Part shown: piece after piece, positions 1-5,087 of the stretch
Layout of the letters: each line of letters starts with the position of its first letter
Position numbering within the stretch: position 1 is the stretch's first letter
Assembly: GCA_016281295.1 (NCBI GenBank)
Contig: JAEEII010000294.1
Span: 1 to 5,087 of the forward strand
Source: Bacteroidales bacterium
GTDB lineage: Bacteria; Bacteroidota; Bacteroidia; Bacteroidales; F082
Length of the DNA: 5,087 bases
Direction: 5' to 3'
Notes under the pieces: model-generated
Database searches by the model: none
What the model was told of the DNA's origin: nothing
What the model saw: only the letters and a program-made list of their open reading frames with translations
Program-made: the position numbers and the translations under genes

Positions 1-214
1 AGCTAACCTTGGCAATGACTACAAGGTGGTGGAATTGCCTAAAGCGAAAGACTTTTTCGCCCGCATCATGGAGTCGATGAATAAGAAAGATGAAATCGAT
101 GCCGCCTTGAAACAGAAACTTGGTTCGTATTATCCTTATTACCAGGGACTTGAGAACCTTCAGAAAAATACCGGAATCCAAGCAAGAATGCCTTTCGATC
201 TGGTGATTCAATAA
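1..214 (+). CDS. sppA: C-terminal end of signal peptide peptidase SppA-like protease (partial)
   Basis: The frame is open from the left edge (first full codon at position 2) and ends at TAA 212-214, leaving 70 residues. The GTG codons near 26 are internal, because coding-like sequence (ANLGNDYKVVELP) runs through them from the edge, so the true start lies outside the window. The tail has a lysine-rich helix, then LGSYYPYYQ, and ends GIQARMPFDLVIQ. This matches my recollection of the C-terminus of long-form SppA (protease IV) in Bacteroidota, where an 'IQARMPF/Y' type strand closes the second peptidase domain. SppA is a membrane-anchored serine protease with a Ser/Lys dyad that degrades cleaved signal peptides; the catalytic residues would lie upstream and cannot be checked here. 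The next gene starts 22 bases downstream on the same strand, so cotranscription is possible. The identification rests on a short tail, so confidence is moderate. Confidence 0.72.
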   Translation, partial: ANLGNDYKVVELPKAKDFFARIMESMNKKDEIDAALKQKLGSYYPYYQGLENLQKNTGIQARMPFDLVIQ

Positions 215-236
215 CTTGTTTTTAAGATTCTTCCCC

Positions 237-2576
237 ATGCGAAAATATATCATTTTGGCTTTTTTCTTGATATCCTGCTGCGTTGGACTTCAGGCGCAGA
301 ACTCCACCCAAGGGAAGGAGTTCTGGTTTACATTCATGCAAAATGGGTATAAGAACAATGGTGGCGCATGGGTGTCGAACCGCGTGATGATTAGCGCTAA
401 GAGGGCTTGCTCGGGAGTCATCAAAAAAGCTGACGGCTCCTTGACGGATATTCACTTCTCGGTGAAGCAAAACAATATCACTATTGTGGATATTCCTGAG
501 AGCTATTCCTATAACGAGTTCAATGAGGAAACCATTGATAATCAATCGCTGGTGCTGGTAGCGACAGATACCGTCTCTGTTTTCATCTGCAACATTGCCA
601 ATAACTCTTTCGATGCCTCTTTTGTGCTTCCAGTCGAAAGTCTGGGTTCCGACTATATCATTCAGTCGGGTCTCCAATCGCATTGTGAGAATTATGATGA
701 TCAGCAAACCAGTTGCTTCGTGATTATCGCTATGGAAGACGGCACTGAAGTGGATGTTACCCCATCGGTGGCTACAACCCTGTCACCTGCCGGTGTCATG
801 CAAACAATCTCGTTGTCGAGGGGTGAGACTTATTTCGTGAGGTCGAATTTTGATTCCGAAAATCGCGACCTCTCTGGTTCTATGGTCACAGCCCATGGCG
901 GTAAAAACATTGCTGTCTTCAATGGTAACACACTAACCTGTATTCCGGATGATGTGTGCAACGGCATGGATCATATCTTTGAACAAGCCCTCCCTGTTAG
1001 CACCTGGGGAACAGAGTTCGTGGTGACTTCTTCCCAATCCCGAGTGCGCGATTTTGTCAGGGTTACTTCTTCGGCAAGTGATAATGTGGTGAAAGTCAAC
1101 GGGGTGGATGCAGCAGTTCTCGGTGCCGGAGGGACTTATACCTTTGAACTGCTCTCCTCAGATGGCTCGTGTTATGTCGAGACCAGCGCGCCGAGCGTCG
1201 TTTATCTTTATAATACCACGGGCATAGAACCTATGGAGCCTTCCTCATCACAGAAGGGCGACCCTTCCATGGTTTGGATTCCACCCGTTGAACAACGAAT
1301 CGGAGAGATTACTTTCTGTACTTTCAATCATAGTGATGCCACTATTGACGAGCATTTTGTGAATATCGTGGTGGAAACCAAAGATATTGACAAGGTCTAT
1401 TTTGACGGTGCCTTAATTAGTGACACCGCTTTCCATCCAGTGGTTGGAAACAAGGACTACAGTTTTGTGAAAAAACAAATCTCGCATGACACCCATCATC
1501 TGTCCTGTTTCTCCGGAGTTATTGCCCACGTGTATGGCTTTGGAGAAGCCAAAGGGTATGCCTATTGTGTGGGCGCCAATGTGATAGATTTGACTAGTCA
1601 ACTGTATGTCAATGGATTATGGAATGGTTTTTATCATAATGGATTGAAAATGTGCAGCGATGAACGTGCCCAATTCAAAGTGATTACCAATTATTATCAT
1701 GTCCAGGTGAATTGGTCTTTTGGGGACGGCAAGGTGGGCTCCGGGATTAAGGTCTCGCATAAATACGCGAAGGGTGGGGATTATGAGGTGAGAGCTATTG
1801 TCAAAGGTTATACTTTCAACCAGGAAAGTATCTCTGATACCTTGACGATAGATGTCCATGTGGGTGACCCCGTTGTTCATCGGGAGACGCATATCTTATG
1901 TGACGAGGACAGCTTTGACTTTTATGGGGTTGAGTATTCACAATCGGGCTATTATGAAAGGCTGGGGACCACTGCTTTTGGTTGCGACAGCTCTTATTAT
2001 CTGACACTCGATTTGGGCTTTACCCCTGATTTTGAATTTGTCGGGACTCATTTCCCCATTGGAGGGAGTGAGACACATATCAGTGTGAATGAGTATGCGC
2101 TGGATCTTGTCGAGGAACGGACTCAGGTGGATACTGCTATTTGGGAGATTGATTGTCCTAATTGGTATTTGGTTCCACATGGCAAGGGAATGTCGTGTAC
2201 TTTGTATGTTTTCTCCTATCTGCTTGATACGGTGATGCTGCGCGCACAAGTCATAAACCGTTGTGATACGGTGCAAAAGGAGTTTTTTATCAGAACCTCC
2301 TATTATGATTTGCCTGAACATGAGGAACAGTCTGGTTTTGAATTAGCGCCGAATCCCACTCATGGAATGGTGACCCTGTTCTTCGGTGATTTGAAAGGTC
2401 CTTTGGAGATTCGGTTGTTCAACAGCATGGGTGCTCAATTGGATGCCTTTGCTGTGGACGCTGACTTGCACACCGCCATGGAGTATGAGATGCCCCAGCG
2501 GGAATCAGGAATGTATTATTTTGTATTGAAAAGCGATAACGACTTGATGGTACGAAAGGTCATGTTGCTACCTTGA
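237..2576 (+). CDS. T9SS-secreted surface protein with IgGFc-binding-like and PKD domains
   Basis: This 779-aa protein is predicted to cross the inner membrane by Sec and the outer membrane by T9SS. I chose ATG 237 because the signal peptide begins there: MRK, a hydrophobic core (residues 4-13), and a likely cut after LQA at 20|21. The frame also opens at TTG 216, but those seven extra codons add nothing. Residues about 26-440 contain GKEFW, EDGTEVDVTP, the SMVTAHGGKNIAVFNGN segment and DPSMVWIPPVEQ, all typical of Bacteroidota proteins with the IgGFc-binding N-terminal domain named after mucus protein FCGBP. A PKD domain follows at about 463-543, with WSFGDG at 493-498 and SHKY at 507-510. 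Residues 550-593 form one Cys repeat (ILCDEDSFDFYGVEY, FGCDSS), and 594-688 look Ig-like. Residues 700-779 are a type A T9SS sorting domain: PNPTHG at 705-710, LFNSMG, SGMYYFVLK, and RKVMLLP at the end. No catalytic motif is seen, so an adhesin or structural role is inferred. The ligand is unknown, and the domain name does not prove IgG binding. Confidence 0.9.
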   Translation: MRKYIILAFFLISCCVGLQAQNSTQGKEFWFTFMQNGYKNNGGAWVSNRVMISAKRACSGVIKKADGSLTDIHFSVKQNNITIVDIPESYSYNEFNEETIDNQSLVLVATDTVSVFICNIANNSFDASFVLPVESLGSDYIIQSGLQSHCENYDDQQTSCFVIIAMEDGTEVDVTPSVATTLSPAGVMQTISLSRGETYFVRSNFDSENRDLSGSMVTAHGGKNIAVFNGNTLTCIPDDVCNGMDHIFEQALPVSTWGTEFVVTSSQSRVRDFVRVTSSASDNVVKVNGVDAAVLGAGGTYTFELLSSDGSCYVETSAPSVVYLYNTTGIEPMEPSSSQKGDPSMVWIPPVEQRIGEITFCTFNHSDATIDEHFVNIVVETKDIDKVYFDGALISDTAFHPVVGNKDYSFVKKQISHDTHHLSCFSGVIAHVYGFGEAKGYAYCVGANVIDLTSQLYVNGLWNGFYHNGLKMCSDERAQFKVITNYYHVQVNWSFGDGKVGSGIKVSHKYAKGGDYEVRAIVKGYTFNQESISDTLTIDVHVGDPVVHRETHILCDEDSFDFYGVEYSQSGYYERLGTTAFGCDSSYYLTLDLGFTPDFEFVGTHFPIGGSETHISVNEYALDLVEERTQVDTAIWEIDCPNWYLVPHGKGMSCTLYVFSYLLDTVMLRAQVINRCDTVQKEFFIRTSYYDLPEHEEQSGFELAPNPTHGMVTLFFGDLKGPLEIRLFNSMGAQLDAFAVDADLHTAMEYEMPQRESGMYYFVLKSDNDLMVRKVMLLP

Positions 2577-2591
2577 TAAAGCTTCAGAGGT

Positions 2592-3254
2592 ATGAATCAA
2601 AGAGGTTTGAGAGTTTTTGTGATAACAGTAATGATGTCGGTTTTGTTTCTTCCTTCCTGCCTGAAGGAGGGAACAACGACCATTTTGCTGAATGACCCTC
2701 AGGAAATCCCCTTCATCACAGACTATTTGCCAAGAGATTTGTTGAATCTTTATGGTGAAGAGCATATTTTTTTTGGGAATCAGCCTCCTGTCATCAACAT
2801 GGAGTTCCTGTCGTTGCATGAGTATGTCGCCACCAATCTGGAACCTCCTTTTGCGCCTCAACCTGGTCAATTGTCGCCTATTGCTCATTATCATCTGTTC
2901 AGAAACCAGTATCTTCAAATCGCCGACTACCTCTGTATGAGTTCTGAAGAAACTTTTTGCAAAATCATTTCTCCAGTTTACTTGACGGGACGTGATTCGT
3001 CATTCACCGCCTTTTTTAATGAGATAACCCATACGGAGGGCACTCCGGTTCATGCGGTTCTGATGTCGGGAACGATGACTGCGCAAGGCGTTAAGGACTT
3101 TAGATATGGATATAAGATCTTGAGTTACCAAGATTCCGTAGCGCCAGGAACCGTGTATCCAGTCAACTCTATCTTCATTTTCAAGGATTTCGATGGATTG
3201 GCGGAGCAGTGCTCTTGGTTTCATGATGATTTGTTAACCCCCCAAACCCCATGA
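2592..3254 (+). CDS. Lipoprotein of unrecognised family
   Basis: This is a 220-aa protein starting at ATG 2592, 15 bases after the preceding stop. Residues 1-22 form a lipoprotein signal: MNQRGLR, a hydrophobic core at 8-20, and lipobox L-P-S-C with the lipidated Cys at 23. The residues after it are L-K-E-G. This resembles, incompletely, the K-(D/E)2 surface-export signal known for Bacteroidota lipoproteins, so surface exposure is possible but not established. The mature part has no domain I can name. It contains a Pro-rich segment (PPFAPQPG, 85-92), three further cysteines (115, 123, 207), and a C-terminal half with beta-like alternation (VHAVLMSGTMTAQGVKDFRYGYKIL, in two parts around 153-177; VNSIFIFKDF at 191-200). 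The start is well supported by the lipobox. An AGAGG stretch lies just before the ATG but only one base away, too close for a normal Shine-Dalgarno site. Its position between a T9SS cargo and an outer-membrane barrel suggests an envelope partner role, by inference only. Confidence 0.85.
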   Translation: MNQRGLRVFVITVMMSVLFLPSCLKEGTTTILLNDPQEIPFITDYLPRDLLNLYGEEHIFFGNQPPVINMEFLSLHEYVATNLEPPFAPQPGQLSPIAHYHLFRNQYLQIADYLCMSSEETFCKIISPVYLTGRDSSFTAFFNEITHTEGTPVHAVLMSGTMTAQGVKDFRYGYKILSYQDSVAPGTVYPVNSIFIFKDFDGLAEQCSWFHDDLLTPQTP

Positions 3255-3262
3255 AGCAATGA
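3251..3262 (+). promoter_or_regulatory. Nested stop/start overlaps between lipoprotein and barrel genes
   Basis: The lipoprotein stop TGA (3252-3254) overlaps an ATG at 3251, giving ATGA. That ATG opens a three-codon reading frame (Met-Lys-Gln) whose stop TGA (3260-3262) overlaps the barrel gene's ATG (3259-3261), giving a second ATGA. No good Shine-Dalgarno site precedes the barrel start. The arrangement fits termination-reinitiation coupling, in which ribosomes ending the lipoprotein restart at the barrel start. The overlap is directly visible; its function is inferred, and the mini-ORF may be chance. Confidence 0.4.
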
Positions 3263-4083
3263 AAAGAGGCTTGATTATATTGGTGTTCTTGCTGTCATGG
3301 TTGGACGTGTTGCATGCCCAATTCGCACCGCATTTGAAGGAAACGGTCTATATGTACCGTAATAACAGTTCGCTTAGTGTTGGTGTGACGGGTGGCGTTA
3401 CGGTAAACAATATGGTGTATTCTGCGGTCACCAAGTCCACAATGCGGCCAGCTTACACGCCTGCATTTGGTTTTGCGATGGAGTGGAACACACTTCGGAG
3501 GTTTTCGGTTGGAATGGATCTTTCTTACACTCAGCGAGTGATCAAGAAATCTTATAGTTCTGAGTTCCAGACTGGTTTCTCGTCTTCAGCGTATGCTTTG
3601 GTGAATTACGACATGTCATTGACGGCTTTGGAATTGCGTTTTCCCATCACCTGTTGGTTTGGATATCGCGATAACATGCGGCCCTATCTGTTTATGGCAC
3701 CTCGTTTGAGCTATTGGATCAAAGGCGATTTCAAATGGATGCGTTCATATAGCGACGGCTCTTTTTCCCCATCGGTGTATGAATTGAAATTGACCGATGC
3801 CATGATTACGCCTCTGGATGTCAGTGCTGTGGCAGGGGTGGGCTTTGGCACTCGTTTTTTGATAGGACGCACGCGCTTTTTCGTCAAGTTTGAGTTGTCG
3901 TATGGCGTCAGTTTATTGAGTGATTTTTCTTGGAAAGAAAAGAATGGCACTGTCAATGTGCTGGGTTGGGGGGATCTTGAACATGAGGCGCTGGGAAGTC
4001 GTCATCTCCAGAATTTAGAGGCTCGTTTGATGATTCTGCTTCCTTTGCGCAAGTTTCTAAAAGACGCTTGTGTGTTGCCTTAA
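3259..4083 (+). CDS. Probable outer-membrane beta-barrel protein (PorT/OMP_b-brl type)
   Basis: This 274-aa protein has a clear signal peptide: MKRG, a hydrophobic core at 5-14, and a likely cut LHA|Q at 20|21. The mature part has alternating hydrophobic and polar segments, with aromatic residues at their ends, that read as membrane beta strands at roughly 38-49, 67-77, 81-92, 119-133, 141-153, 184-197, 204-217 and 251-261. About eight strands and this length fit the small outer-membrane beta-barrel families common in Bacteroidota. Glycine-rich turns such as VGVTGGVTV and VAGVGFGTRF support this. After the last strand there is a short basic tail (PLRKFLKDACVLP) rather than a terminal aromatic residue. 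A porin, an assembly or anchoring factor, or a PorT-like T9SS accessory protein are all possible, and I see no motif that decides among them. ATG 3259 lies 4 bases after the lipoprotein stop, implying cotranscription and probably coupled translation. Confidence 0.8.
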   Translation: MKRGLIILVFLLSWLDVLHAQFAPHLKETVYMYRNNSSLSVGVTGGVTVNNMVYSAVTKSTMRPAYTPAFGFAMEWNTLRRFSVGMDLSYTQRVIKKSYSSEFQTGFSSSAYALVNYDMSLTALELRFPITCWFGYRDNMRPYLFMAPRLSYWIKGDFKWMRSYSDGSFSPSVYELKLTDAMITPLDVSAVAGVGFGTRFLIGRTRFFVKFELSYGVSLLSDFSWKEKNGTVNVLGWGDLEHEALGSRHLQNLEARLMILLPLRKFLKDACVLP

Positions 4084-4086
4084 GCG
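4058..4086 (-). terminator. Weak candidate terminator for the ABC-F gene
   Basis: Read on the minus strand just past the ABC-F stop, CGCTT (4086-4082) can pair with AAGCG (4069-4065) across a 12-base loop. TCTTTTA (4064-4058) follows, a short U-rich run in the transcript. The hairpin lies inside the last codons of the convergent barrel gene. A 5-bp stem with a large loop is weak, so this is only a candidate. On the plus strand the same hairpin has no U-run after it. Confidence 0.28.
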
Positions 4087-4087
4087 G

Positions 4088-5087
4088 TTAGTATTCCGCC
4101 ATGATTTCCTCACGTTCCATTTGCTTCTCACCCCAGTCATCCATCATTTTCTGAAGCTCTTCCTTCTTCTGTCCATACGACCAGAACAGGTCGTTATCCA
4201 CCTTCACCTCGGGATGCTGGTCAGGATGGCTCATGATGTCGTCCAACACGGCTAATTCCGCTTCCATCTTGCTGATGGCATCTTCCAAACGCTGAATCTC
4301 CTTGTCAACTTTGCGCAACTTGGCATCAATCTGCTTTTTGCGTTCGTAATTGATTTTGTTTTGCGAAACCGGTTCGGGTGCGATGGTCTTGGGTTGCTGT
4401 TTGGCAGCGATTTCGAGCTCTTTCAGGTGGTTGAGGTTTTTCTGCTCCAGAAAATCATAGATGTCGCCGATGTATTCTTTGATGTTCGGCTTGCGGAACT
4501 CATACACCTTATTGGTTAGTCCTTGCAGGAAGTCACGGTCGTGCGAGACGATGATGAGGGTGCCATCGTACTGGATTAGGGCGTTCTTCAAGATGTCCTT
4601 CGAGAGCATGTCTAAGTGGTTGGTGGGCTCGTCCAGGACCAAGAGGTTGGTGGGGAAGAGGAGCATCCTGGCCAAGGAAAGACGGGCTTTCTCGCCGCCT
4701 GATAACACCTTCACTTTCTTGTCGATGTCATCACCACGGAACAGAAAAGCACCGAGCAAGGCCTTGACTTTCAGGCGCATGTCACCCACCGCCACATCAT
4801 CCAAGGTCTCAAACACGGTTTTGTTCATGTCAAGCATATCTTGCTGATTCTGAGCGTAATAACCAATTTTAACCTCATGACCGAGTTTTACTTCCCCTTC
4901 ATGGTCGAGTACGCCACAGATGATCTTCGAAAGGGTGGATTTGCCCTCACCGTTACGGCCTACAAAGGCAATCTTTTCTCCTCTGGGAATGAGTAGGTTG
5001 ACATCTTTCAGGATGACTTTGTCGCCGTAGGCTTTACCCACGTGGTTTAATTCCAAGGTCACTTTGCCGGAATGGGGTGCAGGGGGG
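4088..5087 (-). CDS. ABC-F family ATPase, C-terminal half (partial)
   Basis: This is the second ATPase domain and C-terminal extension of a soluble duplicated ABC protein. The stop is TAA at 4090-4088, and the frame stays open through the right edge. The GTG at 5062-5060 is not a start: the residues before it (PPAPHSGK) continue the usual ABC-F inter-domain linker end. Numbering from that Val: Walker A GRNGEGKST 35-43, Q-loop Q71 (YYAQNQ), signature LSGGEK 120-125, Walker B LLVLDEPTNHLD 140-151 with catalytic Glu145, and H-loop His174 (SHDRDF). All key residues are intact. There is no membrane segment. A charged, coiled-coil-like tail occupies about 236-320, as in Uup/YdiF-type members with an ABC-F C-terminal domain. 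ABC-F proteins act on the ribosome, in translation-factor or antibiotic-protection roles; the subfamily cannot be settled without the first ATPase domain and the linker. It converges on the barrel gene with a 4-base gap between stops. Confidence 0.95.
   Translation of the reverse strand, partial: PPAPHSGKVTLELNHVGKAYGDKVILKDVNLLIPRGEKIAFVGRNGEGKSTLSKIICGVLDHEGEVKLGHEVKIGYYAQNQQDMLDMNKTVFETLDDVAVGDMRLKVKALLGAFLFRGDDIDKKVKVLSGGEKARLSLARMLLFPTNLLVLDEPTNHLDMLSKDILKNALIQYDGTLIIVSHDRDFLQGLTNKVYEFRKPNIKEYIGDIYDFLEQKNLNHLKELEIAAKQQPKTIAPEPVSQNKINYERKKQIDAKLRKVDKEIQRLEDAISKMEAELAVLDDIMSHPDQHPEVKVDNDLFWSYGQKKEELQKMMDDWGEKQMEREEIMAEY

Noticed and set aside
193..219. Possible Bacteroidota promoter (TAACTTGT as a TAnnTTTG -7 element) before the T9SS cargo gene
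   Set aside because: The -7 match lacks one base, and no TTTG -33 element lies at the usual distance; chance is more likely in this AT-rich gap.
222..707. Minus-strand open frame of 161 codons
   Set aside because: It lies wholly antisense to the well-supported T9SS cargo gene; its protein shows no signal, domain or coding-like composition.
2652..2672. Inverted repeat CCTTC/GAAGG near the lipoprotein signal sequence
   Set aside because: It is short, lies inside coding sequence at the lipobox codons, and has no U-run or other regulatory context.
2568..2918. Minus-strand open frame of 116 codons over the lipoprotein start
   Set aside because: The plus-strand frame has a lipobox signal and operon spacing, while the reverse frame is rich in Arg/Gln/Ile with no recognisable feature.
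4084..4099. GCGG/CCGC hairpin between the convergent stops as a bidirectional terminator
   Set aside because: Only a 4-bp stem with an 8-base loop and no U-run on either side.
4461..4847. Plus-strand open frame of 128 codons
   Set aside because: It is antisense to the conserved ATPase motifs of the ABC-F gene, and its Ser/Arg-rich composition is that of a shadow frame.
5060..5062. GTG as the start of a stand-alone single-domain ABC ATPase
   Set aside because: The frame continues upstream to the window edge with PPAPHSGK, the usual end of the ABC-F inter-domain linker, so the gene is truncated by the window, not short.

Overview
The window looks like a chromosomal segment from a member of the Bacteroidota, probably Bacteroidales. 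The clearest sign is a secreted protein that ends in a type IX secretion system (T9SS) type A sorting domain. Other signs are small outer-membrane beta-barrel and lipoprotein genes, starts without good Shine-Dalgarno sequences, and an ABC-F protein of the kind common in this phylum. Nothing seen (transposase, tRNA, rRNA, CRISPR, long repeats) marks it as a mobile region.

Layout. (1) Positions 1-214, plus strand: the last 70 codons of a protein resembling the C-terminus of signal peptide peptidase SppA (protease IV), cut by the window edge. (2) Positions 237-2576, plus: a 779-aa exported protein with a signal peptide, an IgGFc-binding (FCGBP N-terminal-like) region, a PKD domain, one Cys-containing surface repeat, an Ig-like stretch and a T9SS sorting domain. 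(3) Positions 2592-3254, plus: a 220-aa lipoprotein of unrecognised family. (4) Positions 3259-4083, plus: a 274-aa probable outer-membrane beta-barrel. (5) Positions 4088-5087, minus: the C-terminal half of an ABC-F ATPase, cut by the right edge and converging on gene 4 with only 4 bases between the stop codons.

Genes 2-4 are packed at 15 and 4 bases and all encode cell-envelope products, so they probably form one transcription unit. A reasonable but unproven reading is a surface module: a large T9SS-secreted, adhesin-like protein made together with a lipoprotein and an outer-membrane barrel that might anchor or present it. The sppA-like gene upstream is only 22 bases away and may share the transcript. 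The ABC-F gene is unrelated housekeeping or ribosome-associated function on the other strand.

There is no gene-free stretch over 300 bases; the window is almost wholly coding. The most unusual points are the three-gene envelope cassette itself, the unrecognised lipoprotein, a C-run at the lipoprotein/barrel junction where a one-base slip would join the two reading frames, and a three-codon mini-ORF nested between their stop and start codons.
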